NCBI RefSeq assembly: GCF_900110815.1
Contig: NZ_FOIT01000001.1
Location: 479,910 to 543,909 of the forward strand
Direction: 5' to 3'
From: Aliicoccus persicus
Lineage (GTDB): Bacteria; Bacillota; Bacilli; Staphylococcales; Salinicoccaceae
DNA length: 64,000 nucleotides
Shown: positions 48,138-56,284 of the stretch, piece after piece
How the letters are laid out: the number at the start of each line of letters is the position of its first letter
Numbering within the stretch: position 1 is the stretch's first letter
Notes under the pieces: generated by a model
Databases searched by the model: none
What the model was told of the DNA's origin: nothing
Seen by the model: only the letters and a program-made list of their open reading frames with translations
Position numbers and translations under genes: made by a program

Positions 48138-49802
48138 ATGGCAAACACAGTCAGAGAAAAAATAGGTGTGGTTAACGCTAAAGATTCAAAATTAGTATTA
48201 GCACATATGATTTTTGTCATCATCGCTTTAGCACTCGGTGGTACTGCTGGTTTAATTCAAGTGCTTGAACGTTCGGGTTACTTTGAGTTACCGAGCTGGA
48301 TCAGTTATTATCAAGTATTAACATTACATGGTGTTGTATTGGCGCTTGTATTGACAACATTCTTCATCATGGGCTTCCAGTTCGCTGCAATTTCACGTGT
48401 TTGTGGTGGTTTAACAAATACGGAAAGACGAATTGGTTGGATCGGATTCTTCATGTACGCTACTGCAACAGTTGTCGCAGCAATCATGATTTTACTGAAT
48501 GAAGCAACAGTATTATATACGTTTTATGCACCATTACAAGCACATGTTATTTACTATATCGCATTAGCTGTACTCGTCGTTGGTACGTGGGTTTCTGCGA
48601 CAGCACAACTTATGAGTTACTTCAGATGGAAGAGACAGCACAAGGGACAAAAATCTCCTTTACTTTCATACATGGTCGCGATTAACAACGTCATGTGGTA
48701 CATCTGTACGATTGGTGTCGCGACATCCGTACTTTTCATGCTAATCCCTTGGTCAGTCGGTTGGGTTGAAACAGTTAACGTTTCACTTTCACGTACACTA
48801 TTCTGGTACTTTGGACACGCTCTTGTATACTTCTGGTTACTTCCTGCTTATATGGTTTGGTATGCAGTATTACCAAAAGTTATCGGTACACTTGGATTCT
48901 CAGATAACTTAGCGAGAATGTCATTTATGTTATTCCTGTTCTTCTCAATTCCGGTTGGTATCCACCACCAGTTAACAGAGCCAGGGATCGATGCATTCTG
49001 GAAGAGTGTTCAAATTGTCTTAACATTCATGGTTGTTATTCCGTCATTAATGACAGCATTCAGTATGTTTGCAGTATTTGAAACTTATGGTCGTCAGCAA
49101 GGTGCTAAAGGACTTGTCGACTGGTTTAAAAAATTACCGTGGACAGATTCAAGATTCGTCTTACCGTTTATCGGAATGTTATTTTTCATTCCAGGTGGTA
49201 TCGGTGGTATCATCAACGCTTCAGGTCAAATGAACCAAATGGTACATAACACAATCTGGATCGTTGGACACTTCCATATTACAGTCGGAACACCAGTTGT
49301 ATTAACATACTTCGGTGCGATGATGTTCTTGTTACCGCATATTACAGGTCGACAATTAACACCAGCACTTAATAAGATGGGTCTATTCTTTGCCTATACA
49401 TGGGCACTCGGTATGACCATCATGTCAGCAGCGATGCACTTTATCGGTTTAACAGGAGCACCACGACGCTCTAACTTCTCAGAGTATGGTGGACACCCAA
49501 TCGCAGAAACGTGGCAAACGTATCAAATTGTACAAGCCGTCGGTGGTACGTTCTTATTCATTGGTATCATGATCGGTATCGTGCTATTCATCCGATTGAT
49601 GACATCAGAAAAAACTGGAATCGTCGAAGAATTCCCTGTTGCAACATTCATGGATGAAAACGCACCAGTAACACGATTTGTTGAAAACTGGAAGTTCTTA
49701 GTATTAGTAACAGTGTTCTTAGTACTTGTTGCTTACACTGTTCCGATTTATCAGATGCTAACAGAATATACAGTTGGTGCTAAAGGATTTAAACTTTGGT
49801 AA
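48138..49802 (+). CDS. Cytochrome ba3-type oxidase subunit I
   Basis: Catalytic heme-copper subunit of a B-family oxidase, reducing oxygen to water and pumping protons. The 554 residues form about 13 membrane helices. Key sites are HGVVLALVLTT (heme b His), GHALVYFWLLPAY with the His-Tyr crosslink pair, GIHHQL (CuB His pair) and VGHFHITVG (heme His pair). The H-x3-Y pattern followed by FWLLPAY identifies the ba3 type, not the aa3 or cbb3 type. Operon of three genes under the Fnr-box promoter, ended by a terminator. High oxygen affinity is known for the family. Confidence 0.95.
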   Translation: MANTVREKIGVVNAKDSKLVLAHMIFVIIALALGGTAGLIQVLERSGYFELPSWISYYQVLTLHGVVLALVLTTFFIMGFQFAAISRVCGGLTNTERRIGWIGFFMYATATVVAAIMILLNEATVLYTFYAPLQAHVIYYIALAVLVVGTWVSATAQLMSYFRWKRQHKGQKSPLLSYMVAINNVMWYICTIGVATSVLFMLIPWSVGWVETVNVSLSRTLFWYFGHALVYFWLLPAYMVWYAVLPKVIGTLGFSDNLARMSFMLFLFFSIPVGIHHQLTEPGIDAFWKSVQIVLTFMVVIPSLMTAFSMFAVFETYGRQQGAKGLVDWFKKLPWTDSRFVLPFIGMLFFIPGGIGGIINASGQMNQMVHNTIWIVGHFHITVGTPVVLTYFGAMMFLLPHITGRQLTPALNKMGLFFAYTWALGMTIMSAAMHFIGLTGAPRRSNFSEYGGHPIAETWQTYQIVQAVGGTFLFIGIMIGIVLFIRLMTSEKTGIVEEFPVATFMDENAPVTRFVENWKFLVLVTVFLVLVAYTVPIYQMLTEYTVGAKGFKLW

Positions 49803-49818
49803 TAAAATAGTAATTATT

Positions 49819-49852
49819 AAAGGGTTCTGGATAATTGTCCATAGCCCTTTTA
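49819..49852. terminator. Bidirectional terminator between oxidase operon and YwaF-like gene
   Basis: Stem with arms TTAAAGGG / CCCTTTTAA and an inner TGGATA/TGTCCA pair, with T-rich flanks on both strands. It overlaps the 3' end of the convergent gene by 3 bp. Confidence 0.75.
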
Positions 49853-50521
49853 ATTTAGTTGAAACTTTCGGAATAATAGTTCACATATTTTAAATAGAAC
49901 GAAAGAGAATACGAAAGAAGCAGGAATATAAAATATATTTGCTAAATTTGGAAAAACTGGTTTTTCCTTCAAATAAAAGTAATTACCATCTGTGAATATG
50001 TTTGTCACGTAAGCGACGATTACATAGAGTATAAACCACGGAAATTCGCGTAAACTGTCCCACCTATTGATCGTCTCGTTATATGCGATGATCCCGTAAA
50101 AAGGAAGTAGAATTGTAATTGCATGGTTCACAAAGAAACTGATACCAATCGGATGTGTAATACCATAGACACGACTTGGATATAAAAAGCTTAAATAAGC
50201 AAAGGCACTAAACAATGCTAAAACTGTAAATACCTTCTTGTTCTTCGTGATAAAGTATATAATTCCAAGAATAGAATTTATGCGACTGATATGAAGAGGC
50301 AAAGATTCTGCAAGGTCAAAATCATAAAGTACAAAGTATGAACCATATAGAACGATCTGTTGAATAATACTTAAAACAAGTATTACGAGAGTTATGATAG
50401 CTCGATGTTTTTTTATAAATGAAATGTTTGTAAATAAAAGTATTGCTACGACTATCATGCCTGCGACGTATATTAAATGATCAGGCCCAAACAAAGTGAT
50501 ATATTCACCATATTTCGTCAA
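49850..50521 (-). CDS. YwaF/TIGR02206 family integral membrane protein
   Basis: Polytopic membrane protein of 223 residues with about seven helices, of the YwaF/TIGR02206 family related to eukaryotic TMEM164. Diagnostic patches are ESLPLHISRI (about 74-83) and the NHAITILLPFY helix. Function unknown. Translation starts at a TTG at 50521 with AAGGAAG 8 nt upstream. It converges on the oxidase operon, and its 5' side borders the third repeat array. It is not part of the conserved Bacillales backbone at this place, so it belongs to the accessory insertion. Confidence 0.85.
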   Translation of the reverse strand: MTKYGEYITLFGPDHLIYVAGMIVVAILLFTNISFIKKHRAIITLVILVLSIIQQIVLYGSYFVLYDFDLAESLPLHISRINSILGIIYFITKNKKVFTVLALFSAFAYLSFLYPSRVYGITHPIGISFFVNHAITILLPFYGIIAYNETINRWDSLREFPWFILYVIVAYVTNIFTDGNYFYLKEKPVFPNLANIFYIPASFVFSFVLFKICELLFRKFQLN

Positions 50522-50645
50522 TCTTTCACTTCCTTTAGAAAGTATTAATTATAAGTTCATTATAGTCTAGAAGTTTAATAATAGAAATCATGAAAATGGG
50601 GAGATTATTGGTCATCTCTATTCAATCCAAAAATAGAACTCTTCG

Positions 50646-50834
50646 TGCTTACTAAGACTAGAAAAGTGTGGTGAGTGAGCACGGTTTCTGTTTTTGTGCT
50701 TACTCAGACTAGAAAAGTGTGGTGAGTGAGCACGGTTTCTGTTTTTGTGCTTACTCAGACTAGAAAAGTGTGGTGAGTGAGCACGGTTTCTGTTTTCGTG
50801 CTGACCCAGACTCGAAAATCGTTGTTAGTGAGCA
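50646..50834 (-). repeat. Palindromic tandem repeat, family E, reverse orientation (4 units)
   Basis: Units at 50646-50681, 50697-50732, 50748-50783 and 50799-50834, period exactly 51 nt. Plus-strand arms are TGCTTACT(C or A) / GAGTGAGCA with central A4 at 16-19, so on the minus strand the T4 is at 18-21 and the sequence matches family E of the 45-kb locus. Units 1-3 are almost identical; unit 4 is diverged. It lies between the YwaF-like gene and dsbA, both on the minus strand. The flanks 50522-50645 and 50835-50890 hold nothing I can name. Confidence 0.87.
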
Positions 50835-50892
50835 GGAGGTATAGTTTCACTCTATTCTTTTAGTGCAAGTCCCTCACTCCACCACTCATCCT

Positions 50893-50934
50893 ACAAAAAA
50901 CGACGTTGGGATCTTATCAAAGGCCCAACGCCGT
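50893..50934 (-). terminator. Intrinsic terminator of the DsbA-family gene
   Basis: Minus strand: interrupted 10-pair stem (ACGGCGTTGGG / CCCAACGTCGT, one mismatch) followed by six T, 18 bp after the stop codon at 50952. Confidence 0.85.
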
Positions 50935-50951
50935 TTATCACAAAACAATAT

Positions 50952-51587
50952 CTAATTATTTGCTTCTTCTTTCACTTTCTTCAACACATCTGCAAACACT
51001 TCTGTCGGTTGTGCACCGGACACTGCATACTTACGATCAAAGATAAAGAACGGCACGCCTTGGACGCCTAGTTGGCCTGCTTCTTCTTGGTTGGCCACAA
51101 CGATATCTTCATACTTGTCACTATCTAATAAGGCCTCTACTTCTGCCTGTTCAATGCCAGCGTCAACAGCATTCTTAACTAAAATTTCACGATCATTGAC
51201 AAGCTCACCTTTTACAAAGTGTGACTCGAACATATTTTCAACGACTTCTTGCATCTTACCATGTTCTTTCGCCAAATGTGTCACTCGGTGTGCATCTAAA
51301 GTATTTAAGGTATACACTTTCTCAGCATTAAAGGCTAGCCCGACTTCTGCAGCGGTATCTGCAACTTGTTGGTTCATTTCTCGTGCTCTATCGATTGTCA
51401 TATTATATTTCTTCGCCAGCACGTCTACTGTTTTCTCAACTGTATCTTTAGGTAATGTCGGATCGAGTTGGAAGCTCTTAAACTCTACTTCCACTTCTCC
51501 ATCGAATTCTTTTACAGCATTTTCAAATTTACGTTTACCAATATAGCAAAACGGACAGTTAATATCCGACCAAATCTCTACTTTCAT
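50952..51587 (-). CDS. DsbA family (FrnE-like) thioredoxin-fold oxidoreductase
   Basis: Cytoplasmic DsbA-like protein of the FrnE group (2-hydroxychromene-2-carboxylate isomerase/DsbA fold), 211 residues. The active-site motif CPFC is in SDINCPFCYIGKRKFE, an insertion of helices follows, and the cis-Pro loop is GVQGVPFFIFD. There is no signal peptide. The reading frame is open to 51704, but AGGAGAG before the ATG at 51587 and the family N-terminus (MKVEIWSDI) fix the start. Possible role in disulfide or polyketide-like chemistry is unresolved. Confidence 0.9.
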   Translation of the reverse strand: MKVEIWSDINCPFCYIGKRKFENAVKEFDGEVEVEFKSFQLDPTLPKDTVEKTVDVLAKKYNMTIDRAREMNQQVADTAAEVGLAFNAEKVYTLNTLDAHRVTHLAKEHGKMQEVVENMFESHFVKGELVNDREILVKNAVDAGIEQAEVEALLDSDKYEDIVVANQEEAGQLGVQGVPFFIFDRKYAVSGAQPTEVFADVLKKVKEEANN

Positions 51588-51704
51588 ATCGTTCTCTCCT
51601 TCATCCATAATCGTTATTTCAATTTTAACTGAACGACAATTAAATGAACAAATTATCTGATTGATGATAAAACCCGAACAACGGATGTGTTCGGGCATCA
51701 TCAA

Positions 51705-53465
51705 TTACTTTTCTTTTTTGTTTACAGTCAAACTCAATTCTTCTAGCTGTGTTTCTGCTACTGCTGACGGTGATTGGTTCATCAAATCCATCGCTGATGA
51801 TGTTTTCGGGAATGCAATCACGTCTCTAATACTGTCTGTTTGGGCAAGTAACATGACGAAGCGATCTAATCCATATGCAATACCGCCGTGTGGTGGTGTG
51901 CCATATTTTAATGCTTCTGTGAAGAATCCAAACTGTGCTTGAACTTCTTCTTCTGTAAATCCGAGTGCTTCGAACATTTGCTCTTGCACATCATTGTTGT
52001 GAATTCTAATCGATCCACCACCGAGTTCGTAACCATTTAAGACGATGTCATATGCTTTTGCTTTGACTTCACTTGGTGCACTTTCTAATTTCTCTAAATC
52101 ATCATCTTGTGGTGATGTGAATGGGTGGTGTGCTGCAAAGTAACGCCCTTCTTCTTCGTCATATTCAAAGAGTGGCCAGTCGACGATCCACACGAAGTTA
52201 TACGTGTCTTTATCTGTGAGATTTAAGTCTTTACCGAGTTTCACACGCAAGTTACCGAGTGATGCATGGACGACGTCTGCTTTGTCTGCCACAAATACGA
52301 CAAGGTCATTTTCTTCGATGTTTAAAGTACTTTGTAGCTCTGCTTGCTCTTCTTCATTAAAGAATTTGGCAATTGGGCCAGATAAAGCCCCTTCTTTAAA
52401 CTTCATCCAGGCAAGTCCCTTAGCACCATATGTCTTTGTGAATGCTTCTAACTTATCGATATCTTTTCTCGAATAGTTATCTGCTTCTCCTTTGATGACG
52501 ATAGATTTTACGACGCCTCCATTTTCTACTGTTGATTTAAATACATTAAAGTCAACTGTTGAAGCAAACTCTGATATATCTTGCAGTTTTAAATCGAAGC
52601 GTGTATCTGGTTTGTCGACACCGTAATTATTCATCGCATCATCATATGTCATGCGTGGAATCGGTAACGTTACATCGACACCTTTAACAGTTTTCATAAT
52701 GTGCTGAATGAGTTTTTCATTCATCGCGATGATGTCTTCTTGATCAACGAATGACATCTCAATATCGACTTGTGTAAATTCTGGCTGACGGTCCGCACGT
52801 AAGTCTTCATCTCTAAAACATTTAACGATTTGATAATACTGCTCAAATCCTGACACCATCAGTAACTGTTTATAGAGTTGTGGGGACTGAGGCAGTGCAT
52901 AGAACGATCCTACGTGGATACGTGACGGCACCAAATAGTCTCGTGCACCTTCTGGTGTTGATTTAGACAATACTGGCGTCTCAATATCAACGAAATCTTG
53001 TTCATCTAAAAATGAACGGAATGCTCGTGTGATTTTATGACGCAATCTTAAAATTTCTTGTAATCTCTTCGTACGTAGATCCAAGTATCTATATTTTAAA
53101 CGATTTTCCTCAGACACTTCTTTGTCACTTGGTGAAATCGGTGGTGTTGCTGCTTTAGATAAAACTTTAATATCCGTAGCTTCTATTTCAATCTCACCAC
53201 TGCTGATGTTTTTATTCACTTGTTTTTCTTCTCTAGCGACAACTTTACCTTGTACACTGATGACGTATTCTGAACGTACTTTATCTGCAACTTCGAGAGC
53301 TTCTTTGGAATACTCTGGATTAAAGACGACTTGAACGATTCCAGTCTTATCGCGAAGGTCGATGAAAATAAGTCCGCCTAAATCACGTCGTTTTTGCACC
53401 CATCCTCTTAATTCAACAGCGTCATTAATTCTATCTTTTGTCATTGATACAGCATATTCTCTCAT
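51705..53465 (-). CDS. aspS: Aspartyl-tRNA synthetase
   Basis: Class II synthetase, 586 residues, bacterial type: N-terminal OB anticodon-binding domain (about 1-100), catalytic core with [39 protein letters not shown] (motif 2) and the [12 protein letters not shown] motif 3, and the inserted GAD domain. It starts directly after hisS (no gap), forming the hisS-aspS operon governed by a shared T-box leader. Confidence 0.98.
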   Translation of the reverse strand: MREYAVSMTKDRINDAVELRGWVQKRRDLGGLIFIDLRDKTGIVQVVFNPEYSKEALEVADKVRSEYVISVQGKVVAREEKQVNKNISSGEIEIEATDIKVLSKAATPPISPSDKEVSEENRLKYRYLDLRTKRLQEILRLRHKITRAFRSFLDEQDFVDIETPVLSKSTPEGARDYLVPSRIHVGSFYALPQSPQLYKQLLMVSGFEQYYQIVKCFRDEDLRADRQPEFTQVDIEMSFVDQEDIIAMNEKLIQHIMKTVKGVDVTLPIPRMTYDDAMNNYGVDKPDTRFDLKLQDISEFASTVDFNVFKSTVENGGVVKSIVIKGEADNYSRKDIDKLEAFTKTYGAKGLAWMKFKEGALSGPIAKFFNEEEQAELQSTLNIEENDLVVFVADKADVVHASLGNLRVKLGKDLNLTDKDTYNFVWIVDWPLFEYDEEEGRYFAAHHPFTSPQDDDLEKLESAPSEVKAKAYDIVLNGYELGGGSIRIHNNDVQEQMFEALGFTEEEVQAQFGFFTEALKYGTPPHGGIAYGLDRFVMLLAQTDSIRDVIAFPKTSSAMDLMNQSPSAVAETQLEELSLTVNKKEK

Positions 53466-54731
53466 CTATTTCGCCTCCAATAAGTAGTTTGCAAGTTCAT
53501 CGAGTTGAACTGTATTAACTTCACGTGTCGCTTGATTTTTAATCTCGACTTGATTTGATTCAATCTCGTTTTCACCGATAACAATTGTATACATTGCACC
53601 ACGACGATCGGCATCTTTCATCTGTGCTTTTAGCTTTCTTTCTTTATAATCTGTATCCACAGCAAAGTTTTGTTTTCTTAACTCAAAGAGTAACTCTGCT
53701 GCTTTATCTCGTGCGGCATCATCAAGCGTACAAATATAGAGATCAAGTCCTTCTGGTTGTGGAATTTCAACGCCTTCAGCTTCTAACGCTAGAAGTGCAC
53801 GTTCAATACTCAGTCCAAAACCGATACCTGTCTCACTCGGTCCGTCGAGCATTTCAAGTAATCCATTGTAACGTCCACCACCACATAGTGTCGTGATTGC
53901 ACCAAATCCTCTCGCCTCACTCATGATTTCAAATGCAGTATGTGTGTAGTAATCCAGACCACGAACGAGATTATAATCGATCTCATACGGAATATTGAGT
54001 TGTTTCAATCCTTTCTTCACTTTCTCAAAATATGCTTTTGAGTCATCATTTAGAAATTCATAAATATTTGGCGCACTTTGTACTAATTCGTGCTCACGGT
54101 CCACTTTACAGTCTAAAATGCGCATTGGATTCGTATCGATACGTGATTGACAATCTGCACAAAACTCGTGGATCGATGGTTTGAAGTGGTTCACGAGCGC
54201 TTCGTTATATTCTTTTCTTGAACCCAAATCACCGATACTATTGATATACAATTTTATATCCTTTAGTCCAATCGACTGATAAAAATGCATCGCAACACTG
54301 ATTACTTCAACATCAACGAGTGGATTTTCGACACCAATTGCCTCAACGCCATATTGAACGAATTGACGATAGCGCCCCTTTTGCTTTCTTTCATAGCGGA
54401 ACATCGGTGTAATATAATATACTTTTACCGGTTGTTCTAAGTCATGCTGCATCTTGTTTTCTATGTAACTTCTAACAACTGGTGCTGTACCTTCTGGCTT
54501 TAAAGTGATGCTGCGATCACCCTTATCAGTGAATGTATACATTTCCTTATTGACGATATCCGTTGAACCACCGACACCTCTAACAAAAAGGTCAGTATCT
54601 TCAAACATCGGTGTGCGGATTTCTGTATAGTTAAACGCAGTTGATATATTTCGTAATTTTTCCTCAATGTAGTGCCACTTGTAAATCTCACTAGGTAATA
54701 TGTCCTGTGTACCTTTTGGAATTTGAATCAT
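53466..54731 (-). CDS. hisS: Histidyl-tRNA synthetase
   Basis: Class II synthetase for tRNA-His, 421 residues. Motif 2 FRYERKQKGRYRQF, the histidine-binding LVRGLDYYT motif and the GGGRYNGL loop are present, followed by the C-terminal anticodon domain. GGAGGGG precedes the ATG. First gene of hisS-aspS. The lytH amidase gene lies upstream as in Staphylococcus aureus. Confidence 0.98.
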   Translation of the reverse strand: MIQIPKGTQDILPSEIYKWHYIEEKLRNISTAFNYTEIRTPMFEDTDLFVRGVGGSTDIVNKEMYTFTDKGDRSITLKPEGTAPVVRSYIENKMQHDLEQPVKVYYITPMFRYERKQKGRYRQFVQYGVEAIGVENPLVDVEVISVAMHFYQSIGLKDIKLYINSIGDLGSRKEYNEALVNHFKPSIHEFCADCQSRIDTNPMRILDCKVDREHELVQSAPNIYEFLNDDSKAYFEKVKKGLKQLNIPYEIDYNLVRGLDYYTHTAFEIMSEARGFGAITTLCGGGRYNGLLEMLDGPSETGIGFGLSIERALLALEAEGVEIPQPEGLDLYICTLDDAARDKAAELLFELRKQNFAVDTDYKERKLKAQMKDADRRGAMYTIVIGENEIESNQVEIKNQATREVNTVQLDELANYLLEAK

Positions 54732-54751
54732 GTTAACCCCTCCTATTTTCT

Positions 54752-54972
54752 ATAAAAAAATCCCTTATGCCTAAATAGACATAAGGGACGATATGGATAT
54801 CGTGGTACCACCCTAGTTCACGTTTAAAAACGCACTCAACATCTTAACGGTTGTCACCGATTCACTGTAAGCAATGTGTCTCTATCAGTTTACTTATCTT
54901 ACTTTCACCACACGTAAGACTCTCTAAAAAGCGAACGCTCATAGTTCATTGCATGAATAATATTTAGTAATC
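54752..54972 (-). promoter_or_regulatory. T-box leader riboswitch of hisS-aspS
   Basis: Minus strand: T-box core AGGGTGGTACCACG at 54814-54801; terminator CCCTTATG/CATAAGGG with T7 at 54787-54754; a Stem I-like segment with an AGAGAG patch, CTTAC/GTAAG arms and GTGGTGAAAG apical region lies further upstream. The candidate specifier region reads GACAC (54880-54876), containing both GAC (Asp) and CAC (His), followed by A. Counting from the apical arm to the specifier, as in the alaS leader of this window, favours GAC, but both must be considered. Confidence 0.9.
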
Positions 54973-54974
54973 TA

Positions 54975-55003
54975 ACTATAGTCTCGATTTTTCAGTCCGT
55001 CAA
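54975..55003 (-). promoter_or_regulatory. Sigma-A promoter of hisS-aspS
   Basis: Minus strand: -35 TTGACG (55003-54998), 17-nt spacer, -10 TATAGT (54980-54975), directly before the T-box leader. It lies just after the lytH stop codon. Confidence 0.8.
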
Positions 55004-55007
55004 GTCT

Positions 55008-55823
55008 CTAATCTATATAATTTGAAATACCAAGCATAAGGCCTTCGACAATTTCATGCTTATACTCGTATGATGATAATATGTAGTCATCGATTGGATT
55101 GCTTAAGTAACCCAGTTCAACAAGGACACCTGGATAATCAATTTGCCAGATGACTTGATACCCATTTTCTCGTATCCCTCGTTCATACATCGGAGAATGC
55201 ACCGCCATGCCATCTGTAATCGCTTCTGCAAATTCTATTTGAAAGTCGTGCGCATAGTGTACGGTATATCCATGTATGCCAGGGTCTTCGAACGTGTCAC
55301 TATGCAAGCTTATAAACAAGTCACCTTCAATTCCACGTTCATCCAGTTCGCTAGATTCTTCTAACTCGCGCGTTAAGGTGACTTCTGCATTGCTTTCGAG
55401 TAATCGATCTCTCAGTGCATCTGCATATTCGAAAACGATATTTTCTTCGAGCAAACCACTTTGACTGACTGCACCTGGATCATAGCCACCATGTCCTGGG
55501 TCAATCACGACATGTACACCATCAAAATCGTAACTTGCGAAATCATATTCAGGCTCTTCTTCAACATCATCTAAGTTCGAAAAATCCATCGTATACGTAT
55601 CTTCAACATCTTCATAAATATAGTTTTGATACACTTGAACCGCAACAAATATAATTAAGCTTGTGATTAATAAATAAAAAAGTGGTATCGCGTACAGGTG
55701 CTTTTTATCGTTGAGAAATTTCAAAACATGACGCGCACCAATCAGTAAATATTTAAGTATGAATTGAATAAATTTCCAAATAGCCGATAACACTTTTTTT
55801 AGTTGCTCTGTAAAATTATCCAT
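55008..55823 (-). CDS. lytH: N-acetylmuramoyl-L-alanine amidase, LytH-like
   Basis: Membrane-anchored zinc amidase that in Staphylococcus aureus removes stem peptides from uncrosslinked peptidoglycan and controls where new wall is made. In 271 residues there is one transmembrane helix (about 45-65), a short acidic linker, and an Amidase_3 domain with VIDPGHGGYDPGA, a conserved Glu in LLEENI, LFISLHSD and VLVELGYLSN. The staphylococcal LytH also has an SH3 domain before the amidase; here the linker is only about 40 residues, so SH3 seems missing. Neighbours dtd and hisS are as in S. aureus. Confidence 0.88.
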   Translation of the reverse strand: MDNFTEQLKKVLSAIWKFIQFILKYLLIGARHVLKFLNDKKHLYAIPLFYLLITSLIIFVAVQVYQNYIYEDVEDTYTMDFSNLDDVEEEPEYDFASYDFDGVHVVIDPGHGGYDPGAVSQSGLLEENIVFEYADALRDRLLESNAEVTLTRELEESSELDERGIEGDLFISLHSDTFEDPGIHGYTVHYAHDFQIEFAEAITDGMAVHSPMYERGIRENGYQVIWQIDYPGVLVELGYLSNPIDDYILSSYEYKHEIVEGLMLGISNYID

Positions 55824-56275
55824 TAAACAATACTCCCATTTTGCGATTCATAGATGATAGTTATCGGTCCCTCATTTGTCAGTGAGACATTCATCATCTC
55901 TCCAAAAAATCCTGTCGTCACATCAAGTCCCTGTTCTTTTAACACTTGATTAAAGTGATCATAAAGTTCCATTGCCTGTTCTCTTTTTGCTGATTTTGAA
56001 AACGACGGGCGATTTCCTTTTCTCGTATCTGCAATCAGCGTGAATTGAGATATACTCAGTATCTCCCCACACACCTGTTTGATTGAAAGATTAATTTTTC
56101 CATCCTCATCTTCGAAGTTACGGGAGGCAGCAATTTTTTCAGCTAACTTTGTAGCATCTTTTTTGCTTGAGTCTACACTGACACCCACAAGAAGGCAGTA
56201 TCCTCTCCCGATACTGCGAATGATACCATCTGATTCAACTGAAGCTTCTGATACTTTTTGTAGTACGACTCTCAT
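55823..56275 (-). CDS. dtd: D-aminoacyl-tRNA deacylase
   Basis: Removes D-amino acids and mischarged glycine from tRNA. In 150 residues the SQFTL motif and the NEGPITI motif (Gly-cisPro pair GP) that forms the chiral-proofreading site are present. GTGAGGAT precedes the ATG. It overlaps lytH by 1 bp and follows relA by 9 bp, the conserved relA-dtd-lytH order. Confidence 0.96.
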   Translation of the reverse strand: MRVVLQKVSEASVESDGIIRSIGRGYCLLVGVSVDSSKKDATKLAEKIAASRNFEDEDGKINLSIKQVCGEILSISQFTLIADTRKGNRPSFSKSAKREQAMELYDHFNQVLKEQGLDVTTGFFGEMMNVSLTNEGPITIIYESQNGSIV

Positions 56276-56284
56276 GTTTTATCC

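Noticed and set aside
50646-50834. Integron attC sites or insertion-sequence ends
   Set aside because: Arms do not match attC core sites (no RYYYAAC/GTTRRRY), no integrase or transposase gene is present, and the same family is tandem at fixed 51-nt steps.
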